64,000 nucleotides of DNA from Butyrivibrio sp. AE3004 (GCF_000703165.1 NZ_JNLQ01000002.1:124001-188000), one strand, 5' to 3'; shown: positions 10,417-20,295, counted from the stretch's first letter. Program-made: numbers and translations. The notes: generated by a model from the sequence alone, not told the origin.

Positions 10417-10674
10417 TAGGTTGGTTTTTTTGGATTTTGCTTTGGATTTTGTTTATTAAGGGGAGAATATTGGACACATAAAAAAGTAATATATTAGCGT
10501 AAGGTAAACAAAGTCAATGTTCTTACAACATAAGTTGGGGCGGGGAATGGTCATGTACTGTTTTTCGTCCCTGTGCCCTTTTGTAACAGCTTTAATGGAG
10601 AGCAGAAAGATTAGTAGTGGCACAAAAAGAAGCATATTGTAAATCGGTTTTGTTTTATAAGAAGGAGTAATTAC
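10417..10674. other. Non-coding leader upstream of the RecA-fold ATPase gene
   Basis: Nothing in these 258 bases looks coding on either strand. The stretch contains AT-rich segments and a G-rich patch around 10536-10546. It should hold the promoter for the gene at 10675, but I find no convincing -35/-10 pair. Confidence 0.5.
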
Positions 10675-11325
10675 ATGGAAAGAGGAAGAATAATAACAAC
10701 AGGAGTGAAAGAGTTAGATTCATTAGTACCGGGATACAGACAAGGAACATTGAATATCATTGGAGGAAGGCCTGCTGCAGGGAAGACATCATATGCGCTG
10801 GAGACCACAGCAATGATAGCTATAAATAAGAACATGCCTGTATTGTACGTATCACTTGCAGAAGGAGCAGATAAGACAAAGAAAAGGATGTATGAATTGT
10901 GCCCAGGAGCAGAATCAGAGTTGGATAAGGCATCAATTATATTTGAGGATGGATGCAATAGGCTTGATGATCTTGTGAAGAGGGCTAAAGAACTGATTAA
11001 AGAGAAAAATATAGGAGTTGTGGTCGTTGATTATCTTCAGCTTGTAAAAACTGAAGATGAAAAGCTTTCAGAGCAGCATTCTATTCGTGAGTTGAGACGG
11101 CTAGCGGAAGAAAACAATGTAGTAATCGTTTTACTATCACTGTTAAATCTTGATTTTGAGAAACGCTCAGATCATAGGCTTTATTTGACGGATTTTGATA
11201 ATTATGAATGTATGATGATGAATTCTGAAAAGATTTTCATGATCCAGAATGAAAATGGAAAGAAAACCTATTATCTACACTCATATAAGTCAGAAGATAA
11301 TTCTGGAATGAGTATCAGAGAATAG
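10675..11325 (+). CDS. DnaB-helicase-C/KaiC-like RecA-fold ATPase
   Basis: The 216-residue protein is the size of a single RecA-type domain. It opens with TTGVKELDSLVPGYRQGTLN and Walker A GGRPAAGKTS (residues about 31-40), very like the DnaB C-terminal domain. Walker B is VVVVDYLQLV near residue 120, again DnaB-like. The DnaB N-terminal primase-binding domain is absent, so this is not a replicative helicase. The start is fixed by GAAGGAG at 10661. It lies alone between a terminator and the next promoter. It could be an accessory ATPase of a defence or mobile element; its role is unknown. Confidence 0.85.
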   Translation: MERGRIITTGVKELDSLVPGYRQGTLNIIGGRPAAGKTSYALETTAMIAINKNMPVLYVSLAEGADKTKKRMYELCPGAESELDKASIIFEDGCNRLDDLVKRAKELIKEKNIGVVVVDYLQLVKTEDEKLSEQHSIRELRRLAEENNVVIVLLSLLNLDFEKRSDHRLYLTDFDNYECMMMNSEKIFMIQNENGKKTYYLHSYKSEDNSGMSIRE

Positions 11326-11387
11326 GCCTTTTGCAGTTTATTATTTTATAGCGATTATCGATATTAAGAACACGTAAAAATGAGCCG

Positions 11388-11396
11388 TGATATAAT
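11388..11396 (+). promoter_or_regulatory. Extended -10 promoter for the HNH/Nmad3-helicase operon
   Basis: TG-A-TATAAT at 11388-11396 forms an extended -10 element about 88 bases before the likely start codon at 11484. No good -35 hexamer is visible, which is normal for extended -10 promoters. Transcription should start near 11403. Confidence 0.6.
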
Positions 11397-11483
11397 TATC
11401 ATGTGGGTTTGTGCTCGCTTACATGGGCTTCTGAATCGTTAAAATATTTAGCTAATATTTGGCGGAAAATGGAGAGATTTCAT

Positions 11484-13142
11484 ATGCAACCGAGATTTGA
11501 TGAAAATGATAGAGATCATATACAAAACTTACTGCAAATAAATGAAAAAGCAAATTATAGAAAGAAAGAAAACACTATTTGTGTTTGGAGGCTTGGAACG
11601 GGAAGTCCTGCTACTAGAGCAGAGGTGGTACTTAAGAGACTGGATATCCAAGTGTATGTTGGTGAGGACACTCCGGCTTACAATGAAGTTAAGAGAATTG
11701 GAAAAGAATTCTTTGATAATCATTTGAAACATTCTCAATATGAGATAGCGCTTCGCTTTAGATCAATTAGCCAGGCAGAACCTGTCTTATTGGCATTAGC
11801 ATCAGGATTTGGAACAAATACAAAGCCAGGAAAGAGAAATCTTGAAGCTTCTGACGAACGAAATGTGCTAAGCGCTTTAGTGGAACATATGAAGCAAAAT
11901 GGTATAGTCTTTTCTTCTGATTATTCCAAAGGAGATTTGTCAAAGGCGTATGCAATTATGGGAGGAAAGTCTTCTGTAATATATCGCCAAGATGCAGATG
12001 ACGGTGTAAACGGATACTTGATTACTTGTTACAAGGACGGCAAGGACAGAGATCGTCTTTGCTCTGAACTGGGCAAAGAATGGTTCAAGAATGGTGAATC
12101 TACTCGCCCTTACAAAATTCAGATTGAAAGAACTGAGATTGATAAGGCAATTGAGATTCTAAAGAAGAACCCGCTTAATACTGCTGACGAGCTTGAGGAA
12201 GAAAATGTAAAAGCTGAGATGCATGAGCCTGTGAAGTGGCTTATTTCAGCAAACAAGTCATTTGACACAGTCAGGGCTTTTAATGAGCTTGGAACACTGG
12301 ATTGGAATCAGGGTGTTTATAAGCTAAGAGAAGGAGATATTGTATATATTTATCTTGGGAAGCCAATACAGAAGGTCAGGGTTAAGTGTCAGGTTGTCAA
12401 AGCTGATATGCCTTATTCTGAAATAGATGATAGGAAATATATCACCGGTGTAACAGATGATGAAATACAGGATTATGATCCTGTGTCATATGGAAATACA
12501 ATGAGATTAACTATTCTTGAGGAGTTTGTTGAGTCTGATCTATTTGGTGCAAAGGCTCTTGAAGAACATGGGATTTTGGGGCAGATAAGAACTCCAAGAA
12601 CTATTACCGGAGAAGCACTGGATTATTTTAATGAGATTGATGTTGATGATAATATACTCAAATACTTCAGTGAGGATGAAATTATCATTAACGAAGCTGC
12701 TTTAGAGACTGATGAAGTCGTTCTTGATGATAGTGAAATAGAAGAGGAAGAAATCCTTGGAGAAGAGCGTGAAGTAATAACGAAAGCCAGAGTTAATCAG
12801 TCAAAATTCAGACAGAAGCTTATTGATAGATATGGCCAGTGTGCACTTTGTGGAATGAATATGAAAGAACTTTTGGTGGCCAGTCACATTAAGCCTTGGG
12901 TTGAAAGTGCTGCAAAGGAGAAGACTTCGGTAGAAAATGGACTTCTGTTATGCCCTAATCACGATAAACTTTTTGATCAGGGGTATATTGCATTTGAAAA
13001 TGATGGCTCAATACTTATTTCATCTCTTATCGATGAAGAGAATTACGAGCTGCTTGGCATAAATGAAAACATGAAAATTGAACTTACAGAAGAGAATGTG
13101 CCATTTATTGAATATCATAGACAAAACAAGCATATTTGGTAG
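11484..13142 (+). CDS. Large HNH endonuclease with EVE/PUA-like central region
   Basis: The 552-residue protein ends in an HNH nuclease of the HNH_2 type: CALCGM, then VASHIKPW, then NGLLLCPNHDKLFDQGYIAF (residues about 453-515), with zinc-binding Cys and catalytic His. A central region from about residue 250 (KWLISANKSFDT) resembles an EVE/PUA-like reader of modified bases. The N-terminal 230 residues are unassigned. An acidic linker (DDSEIEEEEILGEE) separates the reader from the nuclease. ATG 11484 follows GGAGAG at 11471; an upstream GTG at 11403 lacks a site. It ends nine bases before the Nmad3-helicase gene. A modified-DNA nuclease is the simplest reading; that is inference. Confidence 0.88.
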   Translation: MQPRFDENDRDHIQNLLQINEKANYRKKENTICVWRLGTGSPATRAEVVLKRLDIQVYVGEDTPAYNEVKRIGKEFFDNHLKHSQYEIALRFRSISQAEPVLLALASGFGTNTKPGKRNLEASDERNVLSALVEHMKQNGIVFSSDYSKGDLSKAYAIMGGKSSVIYRQDADDGVNGYLITCYKDGKDRDRLCSELGKEWFKNGESTRPYKIQIERTEIDKAIEILKKNPLNTADELEEENVKAEMHEPVKWLISANKSFDTVRAFNELGTLDWNQGVYKLREGDIVYIYLGKPIQKVRVKCQVVKADMPYSEIDDRKYITGVTDDEIQDYDPVSYGNTMRLTILEEFVESDLFGAKALEEHGILGQIRTPRTITGEALDYFNEIDVDDNILKYFSEDEIIINEAALETDEVVLDDSEIEEEEILGEEREVITKARVNQSKFRQKLIDRYGQCALCGMNMKELLVASHIKPWVESAAKEKTSVENGLLLCPNHDKLFDQGYIAFENDGSILISSLIDEENYELLGINENMKIELTEENVPFIEYHRQNKHIW

Positions 13143-13151
13143 AGGAGTGCT

Positions 13152-16100
13152 ATGAAGATAATTCTTTCCAGAAAAGGTTTTGATGCTGACAACGGTGGAA
13201 CAGCTAGTCCTATACTCCCGGATGGGACCATGCTTTCTTTTCCTATTCCTCAGGGTGGAAGTGGCTTAAGATTTAGCCAGATTCGTTATGGTGAAACAAC
13301 ATATTCGAAGTTATGGAAGGAATTGAAACCCGGACAAACTGAGTTTGCAAAGTTTTGCCATTTGGATCCGGATTTAAGACCTAATGCAAGGAAAGAGCTT
13401 CCTGAGAATTGGGTACCCATTTTTGGTCAAGCCAGCATAGCGGAGAAACACCTGGAGAACCAAGGCGTTGAGAGAGGCGACTTGTTTATGTTTTTTGGGT
13501 GGTTCCGCGAAACCGAGGAAGTAGATGGAAACATAAAGTACAAGCGAGGTGGCAGGGATATTCATGCCTTATATGGATATCTTCAGATAGGAAGTATTGT
13601 CCATGGCCCGGCCTGTGGAAGATACAGTTGGCACCCACATGCAAAATCTGTGAGTCTTGATAATACTATGTATATAGCTTCAGAGAAACTGATAATCGAT
13701 GGTGAAGACACTGGCTTACCGGGGTATGGCGTATTCAAGTTTTCTGAGAAGGTGCAGCTTACAATGCCAGGGCAATCCAGATCAAGATGGTTGCTGCCTG
13801 CGTGCTTTAAAAATGTAAACATCTCCATGCATGATAAGGATTGCTTCAAGAAGGAAGGATATTTTCAATCTGTTGGCCGTGGTCAGGAATTTGTAGTCTC
13901 TGAAAGTAAACGCGTCACAAATTGGGCATATAAGATAATCAGAGAGAATATCGATATGTCCAATTATGGCAATCAGATACCTAAAACCACTGCTATGGAA
14001 GAAAAAGTAAAAGCAGTGCCCAAAACCAGGAGCTCAAGGAAAGGCTTTGATTTTGGGAATGCTAATGATGCACAGAAAGAGGCAATACAGACTACTGAAG
14101 GACCATTGCTGATAATTGCAGGTCCCGGAACAGGAAAGACCTATACTCTTGTTAAGAGAGTTGTATATTTGATTACAGAAAAGAACGTGCATCCAGAAGA
14201 AATAATGGTTGCAACATTTACGGAAAAAGCTGCTAAAGAGCTTATTACACGTGTAACTAATGAGTTGTATGCAGTTGGAGTTTCTATTGATCTCAATGAG
14301 ATGTACATCGGCACATTTCATTCTATTTGTTTGCGCATTCTTAAGGAGCATCTTGAGTATACCAGGTTAAAAAAGAATTACAGAGCACTTGATCAATTTG
14401 AGCAGCAGTATCTTGTGTTTCAGAAAATAGGTCAATTCCGACGACTGCCTAATTATGATGCGGTTATTACCAAAGACAGCGCATGGAATCCGGCGGGTGA
14501 GATTGTTAAATATGTAAATTCACTGGTAGAAGAATTAGTAGATGTAGACAAGATGCTTAAAGATCGTGATCCGCAGATTTCAGGCCTTGCACATATTGTA
14601 AAAAAGTACCAGGAAATTATTGAAGAGGAGAATTATATTGATTTTTCTGGTTTGCAAACGGAAACATACAGGTTGTTCAATGAGCATCATGAAATTCTGG
14701 AAGAACTGCAGCAGAAGATAAAGTATTTGATGGTTGATGAATACCAGGATACTAACTTCATCCAGGAAGAACTGGTATTTATGATTGCGGGAAAAAGAAA
14801 GAATATTTGTGTGGTTGGTGATGATGATCAGGGCCTTTATAGGTTTAGAGGTGCGACCATCAGAAACATCCTGGAATTTCCGTCACATTTTCCTAAGAAT
14901 AAGTGTAAGCAGGTAAAACTTGTTAATAATTATCGTTCGGAAGCTCAAATAATAGATTTTTATAATCAATGGATGCATGAAACAGGAGATTATAATCATT
15001 TCTTTGATTGGGGGAATTTCAGGTTCGATAAGATCATAAAGGCGGAGAAAGCAAATTGTTATAATGGGACATCTGTATTCAAATGCTCAGGCAATGATCC
15101 TACTGACTGGCATGAAAATGTCCTTGCCTTTATAACTTCATTGAAAAAGAAGAAGCAGCTTACTGATCTTAATCAGATAGCTTTTCTGACTAAATCTGTT
15201 AAGAATGACAAGATACGAGGTCTGATCAATTATCTGGAAGAAAATGGTATTCAGGTATATTCGCCAAGATCGGATATGTTTTTTGCACGCCAGGAAGTTA
15301 TGGAAGTACTTGGATGTTTAATGCTTTGCTTTCCGGATTATGCGAATAAGCTTGAAAAAAGACAGTTCGCATATGATTTTGACAAGCTATATGAGTATTA
15401 TGACGAATGTATTTATTGTGCACAGGAGCTGATATCTGATAGAAAGAATCCGTTGAAAAAGTGGATTGATGAGAAACAGAAAGTGCATAGTACTTTGGCT
15501 GGCAAGAGTACAGATTATGCGTTTGTGGATCTTTTATATCAACTATTACAATTTGAACCCTTCAGTGATTATATCGGAATAGATATGAAATCTGGTGTGG
15601 TCGATGAGAGACCAGCGCGCAATCTGGCAATGCTTTCTTCAGTTCTGGGGAATTATGAGTATATTCATAGAATTGATGTCTTGTCAGGGAAGAGCATAGA
15701 AAGAGATGTGGAGTGGTTATTCAATACATTCTTCAGATTTCTTCATGACGGTGGAATACAAGAATATGAAGATGATGCTGAATATGCACCAAGTGGTTGC
15801 GTTTCATTTATGACTATTCATCAGTCCAAAGGAATGGAATTTCCGGTAGTAATTGTTGATTCACTTCATCTTTATCCCAGAGAAAATACCAGAGAACGGG
15901 ATTTGGCAATGCTACTAAGAAAGGTCGAGTCCAAGTATTATCACAGGAAGACTTTTGAACACTATGATGACATCATATATTTCGATTTCTGGCGGCTATA
16001 CTATACAGCCTTTTCAAGGGCGCAGAATATGCTTGTTCTTTCCTGCGCTGAAGTTCCGAGGGGATTTTGGCGTACACCAAGTTGGGCCTTTAAAGGTATG

Positions 16101-16928
16101 TATGATCGATTGGAATCATATGAAGATGTTGATTTGACAAAGATTAAGCTTGATAAAGTAAAGCCTGTAAACTTAAAAGACACATTCTCTTTTACATCAC
16201 ACATCGCATTGTATGAGAATTGTTCTGTTCAATACAAATTTTTTAAAGAATTGGGCTTTGAGCAAAAGAGAATAGGTGCGACACTCTTTGGAACTCTTGT
16301 GCATGAGACTATTGAAGATGTTCATAAAGCTGCACTTCGCAATGAGGAAGATGTGATAGATGCTGACAACATCAGGGATTGGCTTAATACAAATTACAAT
16401 ACGTTGTCTAAGAAAGAACATTCGTATTTGGGACAACAGCAGATAGAAACAGCATATAAGCAGGTTCTAAGGTATGTGCAGAAAAATGGCCCTGATTGGT
16501 CCAGAATTCAGGAGGCAGAGGTAGAAGTATCATTGGTAAAACCAGATTATATCCTCATGGGTCAAGTGGATCTTATCAGGGGAAAAGGAGATACTGTCGA
16601 GATTGTTGACTTCAAATCCGAGAAGAAGCCTGATAACACGATGGAGAATGAACTCTTTGAAAGATACAGAAAGCAATTGGAAGTCTATGCATATCTTGTA
16701 GAGGAGAAGACCGGAAGAAAAGTCAGTAAGATGCATTTGTATTATACAGGTGATGAATCCGGTAATCCATTAGTTTCTTTTGACAAATCTAAGGATAGTC
16801 TGGATAAAACAATACGGGAATTTGACGATGTTGTTGATCATATCCATGCTAAAGACTTTAGTCATAAGGCCAAGGATAAAAAGTCGTGTGCCAACTGTGA
16901 TATGAGATACTATTGTCATAAGAAGTGA
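13152..16928 (+). CDS. Nmad3-like domain fused to UvrD-type helicase and RecB/AddB-type nuclease
   Basis: This 1,258-residue fusion begins MKIILSRKGFD, then SPILPDGTMLSFPIP, which I recognise as the nucleotide-modification-associated domain 3 (Nmad3), spanning about residues 1-260. A superfamily 1A helicase follows: Walker A AGPGTGKT near residue 327, DEYQDT near 530, VVGDDDQGLYRFRGA near 555, TIHQSKGMEFPVVIVD near 890 and YTAFSRAQ near 955. The C-terminus is a PD-(D/E)xK nuclease (GQVDLI, IVDFKSE near 1139-1155, then QLEVYAY). Four cysteines (NCS near 1023, CANC and YYC at the end) match an AddB/Cas4-type Fe-S cluster. Start ATG 13152 has GAGGAG upstream. All helicase motifs look intact. Confidence 0.9.
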   Translation: MKIILSRKGFDADNGGTASPILPDGTMLSFPIPQGGSGLRFSQIRYGETTYSKLWKELKPGQTEFAKFCHLDPDLRPNARKELPENWVPIFGQASIAEKHLENQGVERGDLFMFFGWFRETEEVDGNIKYKRGGRDIHALYGYLQIGSIVHGPACGRYSWHPHAKSVSLDNTMYIASEKLIIDGEDTGLPGYGVFKFSEKVQLTMPGQSRSRWLLPACFKNVNISMHDKDCFKKEGYFQSVGRGQEFVVSESKRVTNWAYKIIRENIDMSNYGNQIPKTTAMEEKVKAVPKTRSSRKGFDFGNANDAQKEAIQTTEGPLLIIAGPGTGKTYTLVKRVVYLITEKNVHPEEIMVATFTEKAAKELITRVTNELYAVGVSIDLNEMYIGTFHSICLRILKEHLEYTRLKKNYRALDQFEQQYLVFQKIGQFRRLPNYDAVITKDSAWNPAGEIVKYVNSLVEELVDVDKMLKDRDPQISGLAHIVKKYQEIIEEENYIDFSGLQTETYRLFNEHHEILEELQQKIKYLMVDEYQDTNFIQEELVFMIAGKRKNICVVGDDDQGLYRFRGATIRNILEFPSHFPKNKCKQVKLVNNYRSEAQIIDFYNQWMHETGDYNHFFDWGNFRFDKIIKAEKANCYNGTSVFKCSGNDPTDWHENVLAFITSLKKKKQLTDLNQIAFLTKSVKNDKIRGLINYLEENGIQVYSPRSDMFFARQEVMEVLGCLMLCFPDYANKLEKRQFAYDFDKLYEYYDECIYCAQELISDRKNPLKKWIDEKQKVHSTLAGKSTDYAFVDLLYQLLQFEPFSDYIGIDMKSGVVDERPARNLAMLSSVLGNYEYIHRIDVLSGKSIERDVEWLFNTFFRFLHDGGIQEYEDDAEYAPSGCVSFMTIHQSKGMEFPVVIVDSLHLYPRENTRERDLAMLLRKVESKYYHRKTFEHYDDIIYFDFWRLYYTAFSRAQNMLVLSCAEVPRGFWRTPSWAFKGMYDRLESYEDVDLTKIKLDKVKPVNLKDTFSFTSHIALYENCSVQYKFFKELGFEQKRIGATLFGTLVHETIEDVHKAALRNEEDVIDADNIRDWLNTNYNTLSKKEHSYLGQQQIETAYKQVLRYVQKNGPDWSRIQEAEVEVSLVKPDYILMGQVDLIRGKGDTVEIVDFKSEKKPDNTMENELFERYRKQLEVYAYLVEEKTGRKVSKMHLYYTGDESGNPLVSFDKSKDSLDKTIREFDDVVDHIHAKDFSHKAKDKKSCANCDMRYYCHKK

Positions 16929-16953
16929 TTCGCAGATAGGGGAGAGGACTGCT

Positions 16954-17553
16954 ATGATTTCAAAACAGAGATATGAAACAATGAAAAAAGAATTTGGAAC
17001 GATATCAAGTTGGGCTGTTTGGGCTCCTGCTGTAGATAGTCCCAAGTCTGGAGTGGGAGATCTTTCCGTGTTCGAAAGTAGTGATCTGTTGGATGTTTTG
17101 AATCCGAATTATGTTTTTGTAGGTCTCAATTGTTCCAGTACACATATTCCAAAGCCTGGATCTCCATCAGTTAGAATTTGGGGTAATTTCCATAGTACTG
17201 ATAACAGAAGGCAACATGATTATAAACTTCGTTACGCCCTCAAAGACACTCCTTATTGGGGCGGATATATAACTGATATCATTAAGCATCACGCAGAAGT
17301 GGATTCAAGTAAGGTGTCAAGGTTCTTGAGCAGTCATCCTGAAGTGGTTGAGGAAAACATTGCGTTGTTTGAACGCGAAATAGAAATACTGGGGACAAAA
17401 CCGGTGTTGGTGGCGCTTGGTGGGAAAGTTCATGAGATTTTAACGTCATATGTGGATAGTAAGTATGAGATAGTAAAGGTAAAGCATTATTCTTATACAA
17501 TTGGAAAAGAGGATTATAGAAGAGAAATGCTCGATGCACTTTCAAAGAAATAA
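16954..17553 (+). CDS. Uracil-DNA-glycosylase-superfamily-like protein
   Basis: The 199-residue protein has features that recall the UDG fold: a GLN motif after a beta strand (VFVGLNCSS, residues about 51-60), a conserved YKLRYALKDTPYWGGYITDI block near residues 90-111, VLVALGGKVHEIL near residue 150, and HYS near the end where UDGs have HPS. In this fold these loops bind a flipped base. The canonical catalytic Asp/Asn is not obvious. It lies 25 bases after the Nmad3-helicase-nuclease, preceded by GGGGAGAGG, and probably shares its transcript. A base-sensing or base-excising role would fit the neighbours. Homology is judged by eye only. Confidence 0.6.
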   Translation: MISKQRYETMKKEFGTISSWAVWAPAVDSPKSGVGDLSVFESSDLLDVLNPNYVFVGLNCSSTHIPKPGSPSVRIWGNFHSTDNRRQHDYKLRYALKDTPYWGGYITDIIKHHAEVDSSKVSRFLSSHPEVVEENIALFEREIEILGTKPVLVALGGKVHEILTSYVDSKYEIVKVKHYSYTIGKEDYRREMLDALSKK

Positions 17554-17634
17554 TGGACCATTTAGAATCTATAGCTGGAGCATATTTATGGAACTATAAA
17601 AATAGCATAACAAACACGGAATATGGCCCAAAAT

Positions 17635-17656
17635 TAGCATCAAATGATGCTATAAT
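17635..17656 (+). promoter_or_regulatory. Extended -10 promoter with overlapping palindromic operator for the HelD/ATPase operon
   Basis: A perfect inverted repeat, TAGCATCA-AA-TGATGCTA (17635-17652), runs into TATAAT at 17651-17656, with TG at 17648-17649 giving an extended -10. A protein on this 18-bp palindrome would block RNA polymerase. The first gene of the operon starts 62 bases downstream. Confidence 0.65.
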
Positions 17657-17718
17657 ATTGGAAGCGGGGGCGTTGTTTCCTCGCTTTTCATATTTAAAGA
17701 TTATATGGAGCTAATAAT

Positions 17719-20295
17719 ATGGCGGTTACTCAGGTCAATCTATTTAAGGATGAAGAAAAACTTAAAGAGAAAGTATATGGGGAATTAGACAGACGCAAAG
17801 AGGAAGCAGCTGGAGATGTTACTTCTGCCAAGAAAACATTAGATCATGGAGCGTTCGAGGATCAAGATGCTTTTGTGCCAAATTCGCAACTGGCAGGAGC
17901 GAGGGAAAGAAGGCATAAGACGGAACGTTTGGTTGGAATGCTGTACGATAGGCCTTACTTTGCGCATGTCAAGGTGAAGTATGATGGTGACGGATACGAA
18001 GATGATTATTTTTTATCTGATTGCGAGACATTGGATGAATCCGTTCCAATAAAAAATGGTGGAATGTTATTGCCATTTAAACAGGATGATAGAAGGCCAA
18101 TTTCTGGAGCTTTGTTTTCATGCTACCAAGCAAAAAATGGAAAAAGGGCATCATACAAAGTTAACGATGAAGTATTTAGCTTTATTGCTCAATTAATCTG
18201 CGATACCGATATCGAGAGCAGAGTACTTAGGAATGTTAACCAGTATTATCCAAAACCGGAGACAACACAGGTTACTGCAGATGAGTTGCTGGAGTCAAGG
18301 CTTGATGAAAATCGTAGTGACCCTTCACTTAGAAATATCATATCTACGCTGCAGCTTCAACAGTTTGAGATTATTGGATCGGATGTAAGTGAGAACTTTG
18401 TTGTTCAAGGATGTGCTGGATCAGGTAAATCACAGTGTTTGATTCATAGACTGTTCTTCTTTAGAGCAGTTTTGGCTAAAGATGGTTGGGACAAGGTTTT
18501 GCTTATTACCCCATCAAAGCTTTTCCGACATTATTCATCAGGACTGATGAAGAGGTATCAGTTAACTAGTATTAATGACTGTTCGATTTCAGATTTGTAC
18601 ATAGAAATGTTGGGAAAATATGATGATCGTTTCATGGATCGTCAATATGTTTTTCAGACGACAGAGGAGTATCTTCCCGATGAATACTTACATGAAATCT
18701 ATGATGAGGCAAACGTTAGTGGTATTGAATCTGAAATAGATAAAGCTATAAATAGTTATGTCAAGGCAGGGTGTGATGCACTTGGAATCGAGATTCCTGC
18801 AAGAATATCATCAAGCGTAATTAGCGATATTGTAAAAAAATTAGATGAAGCTATAACTGTATTTGATGAGAGAGAAAAGTCTCTTCAAGAAAATGAGGAG
18901 TACCAAAATAAGCGATCAGAGTATGAAAAACTCGTTAAATCATTAGAATCAACGCAAAGAAAACTTCAAAGAAATAAAGATGAACTGGCTAGGAATATAA
19001 ATAATCAGGAAGAACTTGCAAAGGCCATTCAGAGTCTTGAAGATATTGAAAAAGAAAAACAAGAGTGGATAGATTTAAGAGAGAAGCAGGTTAGCAATGC
19101 AATCGCAGAACTTGAAACTATAAGCAGGAAAGTTGATAGAGGTACTGATTTACAGGCACCCGCTAAATATGCGAAACAGATATTTATTGTAAAAGATCTT
19201 ACTGAAGGAAAAAGTTACTCTGCTTTTGTAGAAGAACTTGATTATTACGATGAACTGATTGGCCTTGCCAATAATGAGATTCAGGACATAACAAGAGATA
19301 AAAAGCCAAAGAATGTAATTACAAGATACCAAAAGCGCCAGGAAGAGATAAATGAGAATATCAAGAATTTAGGTGTTGAAGTAGAAGATATTTCTACAAA
19401 GATGGAAGAATATGCTGAATGGCTAAGGAATGTCGCAAATGAACATGATGGACAAGAAGCTAAAAGTACATTGCTACGGTCAGAGATGCAGCAGGCAAGG
19501 TATTTCCTCTCACGTATTGAGAGCACTGTCTTTGAGAAAGAAGTTTGGAACGCATTAGCTCCAGTTAAAGAAAAATACAGTATTCAAACTATGGAGATTG
19601 AAGAACTGGCAGACGGAAAACGCAAAGAGAGTAGGATTCTGTATAAGGCAGATTTACTGTTCTACATAAGGATATATATGAAGCTTCATCCCAGCTTTAG
19701 TTTGCCTCAATTCAATCTGATTTGCATAGATGAAGGTCAAGATCTTCATAGAGCAGATTATGATATTCTACATGGATTATATCCAAAGGCTGTGTTTAAT
19801 ATTTTTGGAGACGTAGATCAGGTTTTACATGCATCATGCGGAATAAGTGATTGGAAGGCTCAAACTGGTATAGAGAAGATCTATCCACTGGAAACAAACT
19901 ACAGAAATACAGCTGCAATAGTAGACTTCTGCAATAAGCAGTTTGGCGTAAAGATGAATTACCTGGGTAAGGTTAAGAAAAGCCAAAATCCAGTTGTTAT
20001 TTCTGATTGGAATGAAGCGCGCGACGTTATTGTTAACAAGAATCTGGTTATAATTGTTAAGGACAAGGAAGCCTTTGAAAAGCTTTGCAAGAACACTGGA
20101 TTAGACCTGGGCAATATCGTATATCTTGATACTACATCTGAAAAGCCAGAGGATGATGTAAAAGAATGTTACTCAATATATGCCGCTAAAGGATTGGAGT
20201 TCCCAGAAGTATTTGTATATGCAAATGGAATGACAAAGAATCAAAAGGTCGTAGCATGTACTAGAGCGATGGGAGGTTTATATTATTATGAATAA
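17719..20295 (+). CDS. Divergent HelD-like superfamily 1 helicase with long coiled coil
   Basis: The 858-residue protein resembles HelD/UvrD-like helicases. It has an N-terminal helical region, then RERRHKTERLVGMLYDRPYFAHVKV, close to HelD, with the usual DWRAPIS segment changed to DDRRPIS. Walker A is GCAGSGKS near residue 232, DEGQDL near residue 672, FGDVDQ near 696, and the motif V-like YAAKGLEFPEVFV near 827. Residues about 385-470 and 510-570 are strongly coiled coil and sit between the two halves of the motor. HelD proteins clear stalled RNA polymerase; whether this one does is unknown. GGAG precedes ATG 17719. It overlaps the next gene by 8 bases. Confidence 0.85.
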   Translation: MAVTQVNLFKDEEKLKEKVYGELDRRKEEAAGDVTSAKKTLDHGAFEDQDAFVPNSQLAGARERRHKTERLVGMLYDRPYFAHVKVKYDGDGYEDDYFLSDCETLDESVPIKNGGMLLPFKQDDRRPISGALFSCYQAKNGKRASYKVNDEVFSFIAQLICDTDIESRVLRNVNQYYPKPETTQVTADELLESRLDENRSDPSLRNIISTLQLQQFEIIGSDVSENFVVQGCAGSGKSQCLIHRLFFFRAVLAKDGWDKVLLITPSKLFRHYSSGLMKRYQLTSINDCSISDLYIEMLGKYDDRFMDRQYVFQTTEEYLPDEYLHEIYDEANVSGIESEIDKAINSYVKAGCDALGIEIPARISSSVISDIVKKLDEAITVFDEREKSLQENEEYQNKRSEYEKLVKSLESTQRKLQRNKDELARNINNQEELAKAIQSLEDIEKEKQEWIDLREKQVSNAIAELETISRKVDRGTDLQAPAKYAKQIFIVKDLTEGKSYSAFVEELDYYDELIGLANNEIQDITRDKKPKNVITRYQKRQEEINENIKNLGVEVEDISTKMEEYAEWLRNVANEHDGQEAKSTLLRSEMQQARYFLSRIESTVFEKEVWNALAPVKEKYSIQTMEIEELADGKRKESRILYKADLLFYIRIYMKLHPSFSLPQFNLICIDEGQDLHRADYDILHGLYPKAVFNIFGDVDQVLHASCGISDWKAQTGIEKIYPLETNYRNTAAIVDFCNKQFGVKMNYLGKVKKSQNPVVISDWNEARDVIVNKNLVIIVKDKEAFEKLCKNTGLDLGNIVYLDTTSEKPEDDVKECYSIYAAKGLEFPEVFVYANGMTKNQKVVACTRAMGGLYYYE

